DNA from: Gordonia paraffinivorans NBRC 108238
GTDB taxonomy: Bacteria; Actinomycetota; Actinomycetes; Mycobacteriales; Mycobacteriaceae
Direction of reading: 5' to 3'
NCBI RefSeq assembly: GCF_000344155.1
Contig: NZ_BAOQ01000018.1
Coordinates: 1-64,000 of the forward strand
DNA: 64,000 nt
Shown: in pieces, positions 42,515 to 56,403 of the stretch
Position numbering within the stretch: position 1 is the stretch's first letter
Layout of the letters: every line of letters starts with the position of its first letter
Made by a program: the position numbers and the translations under genes
Notes under the pieces: model-generated
Told to the model about the DNA's origin: nothing
The model's input: only the letters and a program-made list of their open reading frames with translations
The model's database searches: none

Positions 42515-43225
42515 TCAGCCCGCCGCCGGCACCCTCACGCCCGCGTGGGCGAGGAACCGCTCGACGAGGCGGTCGCACCTGGCCTCGGCGTCGGCGGACG
42601 AGTTCTCGATGTCGGCGACAATGCCCTTCGTGTCGACCTTGCCGTCGTCGATGCCCGACCTCGGGCTCGTGAAACCCTCACGCCAGGCGCGGAAGACGTC
42701 GGGGGTGATCTCCGGGTGGAACTGGACCCCGAGGTGAGGGCCCGAGACATACGCCTGGACCCCGGCGTCGTTGCGCGCGACCACTTCTGCGACGCCTGAC
42801 ACAGAGACCGTGTCGTGGTGGTACTCCATCCACGGGCCGGCCTCGACCAGATCGGGTCGAGTGGTGTCGACCGTCGTGAATCCGTGCTCGGGCCGGGCGC
42901 TCGGCGCGACCGAACCGCCGAGCGCGCGCGCCAGGATCTGCGACCCGAAACACACGCCGAGGATCGGGACGCCCCTCGCGATCGCGTCCTCGAGGTAGGT
43001 CAGTTCCGGCCGGAGCCAGGGGAGCGATTCGTCGTATGCGGAGTCCGGCGAGCCGGTCACGCACACGACGTCGAAACCGGCGGGATCGGCGAGCGGTCCG
43101 TCCTCGACATCGCGGATCTCGACCGAGAACGCCCGGTTCCGGAACGCCGGGAGCAATGTGCCGAGTACGGCTTCGCGCCATTCCGGCCGGACACCGTGAA
43201 CCAGAGCGAGAACCCTGCCGATCAC
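42515..43225 (-). CDS. Class I glutamine amidotransferase-like protein
   Basis: A 236-residue stand-alone GATase1 domain. The nucleophile elbow ILGVCFGSQILARALGG contains the Cys (about 93), and GVQFHPEITPDVF supplies the His and Glu of the triad. Start GTG 43225. Stand-alone members act on small amides or gamma-glutamyl compounds, or are annotated GMP-synthase-like; no synthase partner is adjacent. It is convergent with the ADP-ribosylglycohydrolase gene, 22 bases apart. Confidence 0.87.
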   Translation of the reverse strand: MIGRVLALVHGVRPEWREAVLGTLLPAFRNRAFSVEIRDVEDGPLADPAGFDVVCVTGSPDSAYDESLPWLRPELTYLEDAIARGVPILGVCFGSQILARALGGSVAPSARPEHGFTTVDTTRPDLVEAGPWMEYHHDTVSVSGVAEVVARNDAGVQAYVSGPHLGVQFHPEITPDVFRAWREGFTSPRSGIDDGKVDTKGIVADIENSSADAEARCDRLVERFLAHAGVRVPAAG

Positions 43226-43494
43226 CCGAACTCCTCTCTGTCAGTTGCGACCACAGGGTAGTCGTCTACGGTGGCCCGGCACCGGTTCGGAGACGACCGT
43301 CACCGGCGCGCTTCGTCCGGAGCTTTGAATCACGGCAGGTCAGCGCCATCCGCCGACGCGGACGAGTTGCGCAATCCACACGCCACGGTCAGGTTGCCGA
43401 TCGGTCACAGACATCGGATTGGGTCCTTGCTGTGCGTCGATGGCGGCAACACCCTCCCGCCCGGGAGGCGTCGGCGGCACGGAAGGCAGGATTC

Positions 43495-43599
43495 ATGACA
43501 CCGACGGTCATGGCGGCCCCACCGCGAGGCGGGCGTCGCACATCCAACCCGACCGGGACCGGCCGTTCGGCGTTCCGCGAGGACGTTCATGTCCTCTGA
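43495..43599 (+). CDS. Putative 34-residue upstream ORF overlapping MFS start
   Basis: ATG 43495, preceded by GGAAGG (43481-43486), opens a 34-codon frame (MTPTVMAAPPRGGRRTSNPT then GTGRSAFREDVHVL) whose stop lies 11 bases inside the MFS gene beginning at 43589. The arrangement would allow translational coupling or attenuation. The rest of the 363-base gap 43226-43588 shows no other gene or repeat to me. Confidence 0.35.
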   Translation: MTPTVMAAPPRGGRRTSNPTGTGRSAFREDVHVL

Positions 43600-44914
43600 C
43601 TCCGGAACCCGTTTGCTCGCAGGGGCTTCGGGGGTCGGCTTCATCCTCGCGATCTGCGGATCGAATGCGATGACGCCGCTGCTGCCCGGGTACATGGACC
43701 GTCACGGATTCGGACCCGCCGCCGCCGCGGTGCTGTTCGCGATGTACTTCGTCGCGATCATCGTCATCCTGATCATCTCCGCCCGCGGGCCCCTGATCCG
43801 CCACTCCCGCAAGGTTCTGCCGATCGCGTTCCTGACCGCGATCGCCGGTGATCTCGTCGAGATCGCGGGCGCGTGGATCCCGTTGGTGCTCTTCCCCGGA
43901 CGCCTGATGACCGGAGCCTCGGTGGCGCTGAGCACCGGGGCCGCGGCGGCGATGATGGTCGCCGCGAAGGGGGAGCAGGGACGCGCGTTCATCGCGAGAG
44001 GCTCGCTCATCGGCGCCGGCGCCGGACTGATGGCCGCGATCCTCATCGCCGTCTACCTGCCCTGGCGCCTGGTCACGGTGTACGCCATCCACGCCATCGT
44101 GATGGCGGTGTGCCTCGGGGTCCTGTTCGCCGGCCTGCGCGCCGCGCCCGACCTGCTGGCGCCGGGCAGCGACCCGATGCCGGTCGGCGACGAGGAACCC
44201 GCCGAGGTGCCGTCGGACCGGACCTGCGACATCGAGATCGCCGCCGATCGCTCGCGTTCGCGAGATCCGGGCGCATTCCTGATCGGGGCGCTCGCCTGGG
44301 CGATCGGCGCCCTCGCGGTCGGGGCGATGCCCAATGCGATCCTGGCCACCGGTGCCAGCGACTCGCTCCTCGTCGCACAATGCGTCGGGGGTGCGTGCCT
44401 GCTCGTGTCGATGATCGCGAACCTGGCCGGGATCGGGTTGCGGGTCCTGACCGCTCTTCCCTCCGTAGGCCTGCTTCTGATGGTGGGATGGTCGGTGGCG
44501 ATCGCGGGTCTCGTGACCGGCCACCTCGGGATCATCGTGCTGGGCACGGTTATCGGCGGGATCGGCCAGGCCGGTGGGTACCGCGTTGCGCTGGCGTACA
44601 ACACGGTGGGGCTCTCGGCGATCCAGCAGGGACGTGTGGCGTCGAGGTTCTCGGCGTTCGCCTACGCCGGGGCCGGGGTGATGGTGGTATTCGACGGTGT
44701 CGCCGGGCAACTCGGCGGCACCATCGGCGGTGCGGTCACGACGGCGGCGGTGTATGCCGTGATCGCCGTGATCGCCATCGGCCTGGTGATCCGGCGATCG
44801 AGGCGGAGCGCAGGGTCGACAAAGGCGGCGGGCACCGCCACGCTCAGCGGCAAGGGGGCGCCCACCCAGGTGGGCCAGTCGGCGAGCCCGAGTCAACGGT
44901 CTCCGTCACGATGA
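43589..44914 (+). CDS. MFS-type membrane transporter
   Basis: A 441-residue protein with about 12 hydrophobic segments and a hydrophilic central loop (about 190-225; MPVGDEEPAEVPSDRTCDIE). The first helix FILAICGSNAMTPLLPGYMD and the loop 4-5 FPGRLMTGASVALSTGAA resemble MFS helices 1 and 4. The 40-residue C-terminal tail is Ser/Arg/Gly-rich. It may need the upstream 34-codon ORF for initiation, as no separate ribosome site is evident. Substrate unknown. Confidence 0.82.
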   Translation: MSSDSGTRLLAGASGVGFILAICGSNAMTPLLPGYMDRHGFGPAAAAVLFAMYFVAIIVILIISARGPLIRHSRKVLPIAFLTAIAGDLVEIAGAWIPLVLFPGRLMTGASVALSTGAAAAMMVAAKGEQGRAFIARGSLIGAGAGLMAAILIAVYLPWRLVTVYAIHAIVMAVCLGVLFAGLRAAPDLLAPGSDPMPVGDEEPAEVPSDRTCDIEIAADRSRSRDPGAFLIGALAWAIGALAVGAMPNAILATGASDSLLVAQCVGGACLLVSMIANLAGIGLRVLTALPSVGLLLMVGWSVAIAGLVTGHLGIIVLGTVIGGIGQAGGYRVALAYNTVGLSAIQQGRVASRFSAFAYAGAGVMVVFDGVAGQLGGTIGGAVTTAAVYAVIAVIAIGLVIRRSRRSAGSTKAAGTATLSGKGAPTQVGQSASPSQRSPSR

Positions 44915-45029
44915 ATGAAAACGCATGACAGACACCGTCTTCCGCCCTCGCCGACAAGAGTGGACCGCGGGACTACGCATCGGGATTCGAGAGCCGGGGC
45001 TCTTATCCGTTGCGGGTCGATACAGGTGA

Positions 45030-45245
45030 TCCAGTCGGGTTGTCGACGAGCTGCTGCGTTCGCGCGACGACGATCGATACGATGCACACGGCTTCATCCC
45101 GATCGTCGTCGAAGACGCGGTGGGGGATCGCGACCGGGCGATCCCTCACGCCAACCTCTTTGACATGCAACTGAAGATGGCCGAGGTCTGGCCGCTCGCG
45201 CGCGCCCAGGAGTACCTCGGGCAGTTGACCGCGGCCGCCCGATGA
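45030..45245 (+). pseudogene. C-terminal remnant of an isochorismatase-like cysteine hydrolase
   Basis: The plus frame from 45030 reads VVDELLRSRDDDRYDAHGFI, PIVVEDAVGDRDRAIPHANL and FDMQLKMAEVWPLARAQEYL to a stop at 45243-45245. The VVVEDA-GD-A-N-FDMQ pattern is the C-terminal third of isochorismatase-family hydrolases. An in-frame stop (45027-45029) blocks extension upstream, and the catalytic Asp/Lys/Cys regions are missing. Confidence 0.55.
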
Positions 45246-45273
45246 CGGCCGACACCTCAGGAGGACACCACTC

Positions 45274-45753
45274 ATGACCACCACCGTCGTGGCCGGCAAC
45301 CCGAAGCCCGGTTCGCGGACGCTCGACGCCGCCACCCGACTCGCCGAGGCGCTGACCGGCAGCGCACCCGATCACGTCGTCGACGTCATCGAATTGGGCG
45401 CAGGTCTCCTCGGTTGGGGCGACGAGAAGGTCACGGCGGCCGTCGACACCGTCGCCTCGTCGGACCTCGTCGTCTTCGCGAGCCCCACGTTCAAGGCGAC
45501 CTACACCGGCGTGCTGAAGCTGTTCCTCGACCAGTTCGCCACCGGGGAAGGGCTCGAGGGCGTCACCGCGGTCCCGCTGATGCTCGGCGCGGGGCCGGCT
45601 CACGCGATGGCTCCGGACCTGCTGCTGAAGCCGGTCCTGGTCGAACTCGGTGCCACGTGCCCGCTGCCCGGCCTGTACCTGATCGACTCGACCTATACCG
45701 AGGACACCCGGATCACCGACTACGTCGAGCGGTGGATGCCGGTACTGGGCTGA
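45274..45753 (+). CDS. NADPH-dependent FMN reductase
   Basis: A 159-residue flavodoxin-like reductase. VVAGNPKPGSRTLDAATRLA is the FMN-phosphate loop, and DLVVFASPTFKATYTGVLKL the second FMN-binding segment. An AGGAGGA site precedes ATG 45274. Such enzymes supply reduced FMN to two-component monooxygenases in sulfonate or sulfone use (SsuE/MsuE type), so it could serve the SfnB-like oxygenase at 2798, though that pairing is only inference. It is convergent with the next gene, 18 bases apart. Confidence 0.88.
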   Translation: MTTTVVAGNPKPGSRTLDAATRLAEALTGSAPDHVVDVIELGAGLLGWGDEKVTAAVDTVASSDLVVFASPTFKATYTGVLKLFLDQFATGEGLEGVTAVPLMLGAGPAHAMAPDLLLKPVLVELGATCPLPGLYLIDSTYTEDTRITDYVERWMPVLG

Positions 45754-45771
45754 ACCGGTTGGCGGGGTCGT

Positions 45772-46506
45772 CTATCCCTTCTGGGTGCGACGGCTGCCGC
45801 CGTGCCAGTCCTCCTGCTCGCCGACCTCGGCGTCGGAGACGCCGAACGACCGTAGCTGCGGCTTCTCGCGCAGGCTGCGCTTGAGCTCGGCGAAGCCGGG
45901 AAAGCCCGCCAGGCCTATGACGTGATCCCACAGCCTGACCGCGTCCTCGTCGCTCGGCAGGCGACTGATCACGGGCCCGAAGAAGGCGACGCCGTTCGGT
46001 GGCTGGAAATGGATGATCGGGGTGCCCACATCGCGACCCGTGAGAGCCAGCGCCTCCTCGGTCTCGGCCTTGATCTCCTCGTCGAAACCGGTGTCGTCCA
46101 GCGCGGCCGCGTGGTGGGTGGGCAAGCCGAGGTCGTCGAGAACGGCGGTCACGTACTCCGCGGTGCCGCGGAAATCCGTGCCGTCCGCCGCATACGAACC
46201 GCCGGGGTGCTCGTCGAAGAAGCGTCGGCCCCATGCGGCGTAGAGCGGATCGATCGCGTCGGGTCCGTGCTCGCGGCGGACGCTCGCGGCCACCCGGAGC
46301 AGGCGCAGGCCCGCGGTGTGCCCGGCCTCGTACTCGGGCGGAAAGTGCTTCGCATAGTCGATGTGCGCGTTGAGGACCCGAAGCGAGATGAAGCGCCACT
46401 CGACGGCGTACTCCCGCTGGGCCCGGACCTTCCGCACCCATTTGCTCGTCATGTACGCGAACGGGCAGACGGGGTCGAAGTAGAAGTGGATATCGGCATC
46501 GGCCAT
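45772..46506 (-). CDS. DsbA-family protein with CPFA motif (nitroreductase Rv2466c-like)
   Basis: A 244-residue thioredoxin-fold protein with helical insertion. The N-terminal HFYFDPVCPFAYMTSKWVRK places CPFA where DsbA/Rv2466c-type enzymes have CPxC: only the first Cys is kept. GTPIIHF contains the cis-Pro loop. Members related to Rv2466c use mycothiol to reduce nitro compounds; a single-Cys version suggests a mycothiol-mixed-disulfide mechanism. A shorter paralogue with the same CPFA lies at 60572. Start ATG 46506; the open frame beyond it is low-complexity. Confidence 0.83.
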   Translation of the reverse strand: MADADIHFYFDPVCPFAYMTSKWVRKVRAQREYAVEWRFISLRVLNAHIDYAKHFPPEYEAGHTAGLRLLRVAASVRREHGPDAIDPLYAAWGRRFFDEHPGGSYAADGTDFRGTAEYVTAVLDDLGLPTHHAAALDDTGFDEEIKAETEEALALTGRDVGTPIIHFQPPNGVAFFGPVISRLPSDEDAVRLWDHVIGLAGFPGFAELKRSLREKPQLRSFGVSDAEVGEQEDWHGGSRRTQKG

Positions 46507-46739
46507 GGCGTCGACGGTAGTCGAGTCGGCTGTGGAGTCACGCGGGGAACCACTTTCGAGCGCGTGCGGTTCGGGTGCTGCGCCCACGCGACGCCGGCCT
46601 TCGTGAATTGCTGGTCGCTGACCGAGGAGTTCGAACGCGAGCTCCTCGATCGGATCGGCGGCCGGTCCCGGCTGCGCTGCGTCCACTTCTGACGACCTCG
46701 TCCGGAGGTGCCGTGTTCGGAGATTCCTCCCGGAACGAC

Positions 46740-46772
46740 GAAGCGCCCCGGGCGGAAAGCCCGAGGCGCTTC
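46740..46772 (-). terminator. Hairpin after isocitrate dehydrogenase gene
   Basis: GAAGCGCCCCGGGC and GCCCGAGGCGCTTC pair over 14 positions with one mismatch around GGAAA, 19 bases after the stop of the minus-strand icd gene (46792). No T tract follows. The gap 46507-46739 has no firm gene. Confidence 0.65.
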
Positions 46773-46791
46773 GGTGTCGGCGTGTGCCGGA

Positions 46792-49035
<2,244 letters not shown>

Positions 49036-49258
49036 GCCTGATGATCTCGATTCTGTCTGTAATTTCCGGTGTCGCCGGCGACCTTGTGAGTCAGGCTTCA
49101 CCGTTACCACGCTTGCGGTGTGCTCGTGTGACAACTACCCCCTGATTCTGCCCCCTGTGATGAGCCTCGCGTTCAGGGGCCTCGGGTCTGGCGTTCGGAG
49201 GGGTCGGCACGCTGGGTCTTCATCCCTCCACTCCATACCCGGTGGCAGCGCATGACCG

Positions 49259-50929
49259 TCACGCGGCCTCGCGCTCGACGTGACTGCGTGCGTGGGCGAT
49301 CGCCTCGTCGAGGGTGTCGACGAGATGGTTCTCGTGGCGCAACTCGTCGATGACGCCGACCCCGTCGAGCAGCTTGAGGTGCTCGGGCTGAACGCCCTTG
49401 ATGATGACGGTGATCCCCCGTTTCTCGAGGTCGGCGACGATCTCGGCGAGGGACCGGGCGCCGGTGGCGTCGAGCATGCCGAGGTGGGACATGCGGATGA
49501 TCACGACCGAGACCGACTCGTTGCGCTCGGCGCCCTCGGAGATGGCCGAGGTGATGCGCTCGGCCGCGCCGAAGAACATCGCGCCGTCGAGGCGGAGCAG
49601 GGCGATGCGCTCGTCACCGGGCCGGGTGGGCCCGGGCAGCGGTTCGCGGGTGACGCTCGCGCGCTTGGCGACCTGACGCAGCGCGAAGAACGCCGCGACG
49701 ACGATGCCGATCTCGACCGCCTCGATGAGGTCGAGGGTGATCGTGATGATCGCGGTGACGACGAAGATCAGGGCATCCGAGCGGGTGGAGCGCAGGATCG
49801 AGCGGACCGTGCCGACCGACACCATCCGAAACGACGTCACCATCAGCACGCCGGCGAGTGCGGCGAGCGGGATCTCCGACACCGGTCCGGTGGCGAGGTA
49901 CACGACGCCGAGCAGCAGCAGCGAGTGGGTGATCGCGGCGACTCGGGTGCGGGCCCCGGACCGGACGTTGACCGCGGTGCGGGCGATCGCGCCGGTGGCG
50001 GGCATGCCGCCGAACAGGCCGGAGGCGATCGAGGCGAGACCCTGGCCGGACAGCTCGCGGTCGGGGTCGTAGGGGCCGGTCGGAGACATCGTCGCGGCGA
50101 CGCGCGCGGACAGCAGCGACTCGATCGCGGCGAGGGCGGCGATCGCGACGGCCGCGCCGGACATGTCCTTGAGTGCCTCGGCGTCGACGTGCGGGATCGA
50201 CGGGGCGGGCAGCGACGACGGCAGCTGGCCGATGGTCGCCACGTCGAAGACGTCGGTGAAGTAGACGATCAGCGTGACGACGATGACCGCGGTCAGCGAC
50301 TCGGGGATGGCCTGGTGGACGCGGGGCAGGACCACCATGATCACCGCGACCATGGCGACGACGGCGAGGGTGGCCCACGCCTTGGACCAGTCGGCATGCG
50401 CGACGATGTCGATCGCCGCGTTGAGGGTGCGCTGGCCCGACGGCGCGGTGGTGTTGAACGCCGCGGGCACCTGCTGCAGGAAGATTATCGCCGCGATGCC
50501 GAGGGTGAAACCCTCGATCACCGGCCACGGGATGAAGGTGACCGCGCGCCCGAGCCCGAAGACGCCGGCGAGCAGGACCAGCAGGCCTGCCAGGACCGTG
50601 ACCATCGCGATGCTGCCCAGGCCGTGCTGGGCGACGATCGGCGCGAGGATCACGGCCATCGCGCCCGTCGGCCCGGACACCTGGACGTGGGAGCCTCCGA
50701 AGATCGCGGCGACGAGGCCGGCCACCACCGCGGTGATGAGACCGGCGGCGGCCCCGACGCCGGAACTGATGCCGAAGGCGAGGGCGAGCGGAAGCGCGAC
50801 GATGCCGACGGTCACGCCGGAGAGGATGTCGGTGCGCCAGCTGCGCCGTAGGCCCTTGTAGTCGCTGCGACGGGGGACGAAGCCCTTGAGGCGGGTGAGG
50901 GTGTCGGTCAGTGCTGATGATGTGCTCAC
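49259..50929 (-). CDS. SulP-family anion transporter with STAS domain
   Basis: A 556-residue membrane protein. About 11-14 hydrophobic segments (residues ~30-410) with the SulP opening LRRSWRTDILSGVTVGIVAL and VQVSGPTGAMAVILAPIVAQ are followed by a cytoplasmic STAS domain (about 440-550; LLRLDGAMFFGAAERITSAI, RMSHLGMLDATGARSLAEIV). Members carry sulfate, bicarbonate or other anions. Its ATG overlaps the ArsR gene stop as ATGA (50929-50926), so the pair is one transcript under ArsR control. Confidence 0.93.
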   Translation of the reverse strand: MSTSSALTDTLTRLKGFVPRRSDYKGLRRSWRTDILSGVTVGIVALPLALAFGISSGVGAAAGLITAVVAGLVAAIFGGSHVQVSGPTGAMAVILAPIVAQHGLGSIAMVTVLAGLLVLLAGVFGLGRAVTFIPWPVIEGFTLGIAAIIFLQQVPAAFNTTAPSGQRTLNAAIDIVAHADWSKAWATLAVVAMVAVIMVVLPRVHQAIPESLTAVIVVTLIVYFTDVFDVATIGQLPSSLPAPSIPHVDAEALKDMSGAAVAIAALAAIESLLSARVAATMSPTGPYDPDRELSGQGLASIASGLFGGMPATGAIARTAVNVRSGARTRVAAITHSLLLLGVVYLATGPVSEIPLAALAGVLMVTSFRMVSVGTVRSILRSTRSDALIFVVTAIITITLDLIEAVEIGIVVAAFFALRQVAKRASVTREPLPGPTRPGDERIALLRLDGAMFFGAAERITSAISEGAERNESVSVVIIRMSHLGMLDATGARSLAEIVADLEKRGITVIIKGVQPEHLKLLDGVGVIDELRHENHLVDTLDEAIAHARSHVEREAA

Positions 50930-51291
50930 GAGCGTGTCACCGGTGGGAGTGAGGAAATGGCGTCGAGCTGCTCGCGTTGGGCGTCGAGCGTGTCGACGAG
51001 GAACGTGCGGGCGATGACCAGGAGGTCGGAGATCTTGGGGTGCGCGAGTTCGTAATAGACCGCGTTCCCGACACGGTTGGCGGTCACGACGCGGTGGCGT
51101 TTGAGGACGCCGAGGTGTTGCGACAGCAGTGTCGGTTCGAGATCCGTCGCCGCCAGCAGTTCGCTGACCGGTGTCGGATCGCCGTTCGCGCTCAGCACCT
51201 CGAGGGCCCGGATCCGGGCCGGATGCGCGAGCGCCTTGAAGAGGTTGGCCTTGATCTCATACAGCGGCGCGTCTGGGCCGGGATCGGGCAC
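50926..51291 (-). CDS. ArsR-family regulator of SulP transporter
   Basis: A 121-residue winged-helix repressor. KANLFKALAHPARIRALEVL opens the fold, VSELLAATDLEPTLLSQHLG is the recognition helix and HRVVTANRVGNAVYYELAHP the wing. The CxC metal motif of ArsR/SmtB sensors (ELCVCDL) is replaced by VSELLAATD, so metal sensing at that site is unlikely. It is upstream of and coupled to the SulP gene, with a GGATTG-N10-CAATCC dyad 45 bases before its start. Confidence 0.9.
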   Translation of the reverse strand: MPDPGPDAPLYEIKANLFKALAHPARIRALEVLSANGDPTPVSELLAATDLEPTLLSQHLGVLKRHRVVTANRVGNAVYYELAHPKISDLLVIARTFLVDTLDAQREQLDAISSLPPVTRS

Positions 51292-51335
51292 GGCTCGCTC
51301 CTGGTGCGATCGGCGTCACGAGTTGACGGATTGAT

Positions 51336-51357
51336 GGATTGCGAAAATGCTCAATCC
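51336..51357. promoter_or_regulatory. ArsR operator candidate GGATTG-N10-CAATCC
   Basis: A perfect 6-10-6 inverted repeat in an AT-richer segment just upstream of the ArsR start (51291). It is the expected autoregulatory site of an ArsR protein. Confidence 0.5.
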
Positions 51358-51373
51358 ACTGTAGCGCACACGG

Positions 51374-51410
51374 CAGCGCACCCCGCGGACGGTGCCCGCG
51401 GGGTGCGCTG
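51374..51410 (-). terminator. Perfect 15-base stem after katG
   Basis: CAGCGCACCCCGCGG (51374-51388) and CCGCGGGGTGCGCTG (51396-51410) form a perfect stem with a seven-base loop, starting 28 bases after the katG stop (51438). No T tract follows. Confidence 0.7.
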
Positions 51411-51437
51411 AGGTGCCGGGTATCGGCGTCGGGGGGA

Positions 51438-54212
<2,775 letters not shown>

Positions 54213-54396
54213 CTCGTCCCCGAATTCGCGGTGCCGTTGCGTGATCGCGACGGCTCACCGACGATCCGGGTCGACTTCCGCTGTGCTGATGTGTCTGTTC
54301 GGGGAAACCGGTATCCTGCGCGCTCCGCATGCAGATATGCCCCGCCGACCCGGGTGGATGATCCCAGTTTTCCGTTGCGGCGCTTCGGGGTTCGCG

Positions 54397-55464
54397 TCAG
54401 CCGCCGATCGGGAGCGTGACCCTGTCGGGGCGCAGGTAGTCTTCGGGGTCGCGCAGGTAGCGGACCTCGGGGGCGGCGTCGACCGACGACAGCGCGTCGA
54501 GGAAGGCGCGTTCGCGGCTGACGGCCGGCGTGGCGATTACCGGGAACCAGTCGTCGTGGTGGTTGGGCACGAAGATCCTCGGTTGCAGTGCGTCGATGTA
54601 GCCCACCGCGTCCCCGAGGCCGTTGGTGATCTCGTTGAAGCCCTGGATGGATCCGACATGGAGATCCACCGGCCGAAGGCGGCGAAGCGCGGCGACGATG
54701 TCGGGGCCGGCGGGGTCCTGGCCGAGCGGCCCGACGGAGTCGTTCCACACGACCGTGCGCCCGCCGACCTCGAAGGCGTAGAGGACCGCGCCGCCCTCGG
54801 GGTCGTTCAGATGGCCGGCCAGTCGGCGGAGTTCCTCGGGACGCGGCGGCTGGACGAGGAGTCGACCACTCGGCGGGATCGGAAGAAGCGGGGCATGTTC
54901 GCCCGTGGGGGCCTTCATCGTCGAATGCAGGTGCGGCAGGGCCCGCACCGTGATCCCGGGTAGTCCCTGGTAGATGTGCAGGCTGCCGGGGCGTGCGCCG
55001 GAGGGAACCGCGGCATCGCAGGACACACCGGGCGCGGCCGTCGTGCGGAAGTGGGCGCAGTGCGCGGCCGAGCCGACGATCCGTGCTCCGGACGCCCGCG
55101 CGATCTCGGCGGCATCGGCGGCGTGGTCGAAGTGGCCGTGTCCGATGAAGATGTGGGAGGGCTTGATCGCCGCGATCTGGGCCCTGCTCGTGGGGACGTG
55201 TCCGGTGTAGACGTTCGGCACCCACGCGTCGGTGAGGAAGACGTGGCCGGCCATGGCGACCGCGAAGCCCGACACCCCGAACCACGAGAAGACGATGCGG
55301 TCGGCGCGCAGGGCGCCGGTCGTCTGGTCGACGTTGTGTTTTCCGAACACCGCTGACCGCGCCGCGACCAGGGTGGCGTCGGGGTGCGCGGTCGCGGCCT
55401 GCGGAACGGCGAGCCCGGCGAGGGTCAGCAGAATCGACAGGACCACGACGAGGCGACGGCGCAT
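54397..55464 (-). CDS. Secreted metallo-beta-lactamase-fold hydrolase
   Basis: A 355-residue protein with an N-terminal signal peptide (MRRRLVVVLSILLTLAGLAV, cleavage probably after ATA-H near residue 26). The catalytic metal motif is HIFIGHGHFDHAADAAEIA (HxHxDH), and later His residues occur in ALPHLHS and FVPNHHDDW. Fold relatives are lactonases, phosphodiesterases and UlaG-like enzymes. It probably acts outside the cytoplasm. Substrate unknown; neighbours give no hint. Confidence 0.85.
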   Translation of the reverse strand: MRRRLVVVLSILLTLAGLAVPQAATAHPDATLVAARSAVFGKHNVDQTTGALRADRIVFSWFGVSGFAVAMAGHVFLTDAWVPNVYTGHVPTSRAQIAAIKPSHIFIGHGHFDHAADAAEIARASGARIVGSAAHCAHFRTTAAPGVSCDAAVPSGARPGSLHIYQGLPGITVRALPHLHSTMKAPTGEHAPLLPIPPSGRLLVQPPRPEELRRLAGHLNDPEGGAVLYAFEVGGRTVVWNDSVGPLGQDPAGPDIVAALRRLRPVDLHVGSIQGFNEITNGLGDAVGYIDALQPRIFVPNHHDDWFPVIATPAVSRERAFLDALSSVDAAPEVRYLRDPEDYLRPDRVTLPIGG

Positions 55465-55694
55465 GTCGAGAAGTGTAGGTCCCGGGAGACCACGATCGGT
55501 CGGGTTCGCTTCGGCACCTCGCGTACACGACGGCAGTCGCGTCGGTGATGTGCCTCATCAGGGCGTGGCGCGCCCGACCTGGGGCGACGGGCCGACCCGG
55601 AGGCCCCTCGACGGCGTACTCGAGAGGACCGAGCACGGCGGAGTCGATGACGTGTCCCGCGGCGACCGCGGGCGGGGGTCGCCGGTGCGCAGCC

Positions 55695-56159
55695 CTAGGC
55701 GCAGGCCGGGGCGGGAGAGTCCTCGGACAGCGGCTTGCCGAACGGCGTCACGTACACGACATCGAGGATGACCGGAACCTTCCCGAGGTTGGTGCCCTCG
55801 TGGACGTTGGACTTGCCGCCCGGTTCGACGATGATGTCACCGGTCTTGTAGACGACCGGCTTGCAGTTCGCATACGGGTGGGTGAGAGTGCCTTGACGGA
55901 CCAGGGCGTAGATGTCGGCGTCGTGGTAGTGCCAGCCGGTGGTCCCGCCCGGCTCGATCTTGATCTGGCGGACCTCGACATGCGCCCCCTTGGGGACGAA
56001 CGGCAGGAGGCCGGCCGGGATGTCGGTGTGTGCCAGTGTGACCGCCGAGACCCCGGACGAGGGGGTCGCGTCGGCGGCCGTGGTGCCGATGAACATGGGG
56101 GTGAGTGCGGCGGCCGCGGCGATCGCGGCAGCCGCCGAGGTGCGGAGGATGCGGGGCAT
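55695..56159 (-). CDS. Secreted cupin-domain protein
   Basis: A 154-residue protein with a signal peptide (MPRILRTSAAAAIAAAAALT, cleavage near DATPSS) and a single cupin barrel. The metal-binding motif 1 is TGWHYHDADIYALVRQGTLT, and motif 2 runs through IIVEPGGKSNVHEG. Two or three His could bind a metal. Its role, enzymatic or ligand-binding in the cell envelope, is unknown. The 230 bases upstream of the neighbouring hydrolase gene (55465-55694) show no further gene. Confidence 0.83.
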   Translation of the reverse strand: MPRILRTSAAAAIAAAAALTPMFIGTTAADATPSSGVSAVTLAHTDIPAGLLPFVPKGAHVEVRQIKIEPGGTTGWHYHDADIYALVRQGTLTHPYANCKPVVYKTGDIIVEPGGKSNVHEGTNLGKVPVILDVVYVTPFGKPLSEDSPAPACA

Positions 56160-56403
56160 GCTGAGAAGATACGGCGCTGCGGCAGCCGTGACCTGCGGTT
56201 GTGGTGAAGAGGTCTCGATCTTCGTCTGCTCAGGTCAACGGTCGGCCGAATCGGCATCGCACTCGCACATCCCAGAGGAGAAGGCGAAAACCGAGCTGTT
56301 GTCGCCCGTGCAGATCGGTGCGGCGGGCGTCAACAGATGGGGCGCGACGAGCGGACGGCGGCCGCCACCGGGTGGTGACGACCGCCGTCGTGTGCGTGAT
56401 GTG

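Noticed and set aside
46564-46692. A 42-codon plus-strand frame (GTG 46564) before the icd terminator
   Set aside because: No ribosome site, no recognisable domain, and the position opposite the DsbA promoter gives no support.
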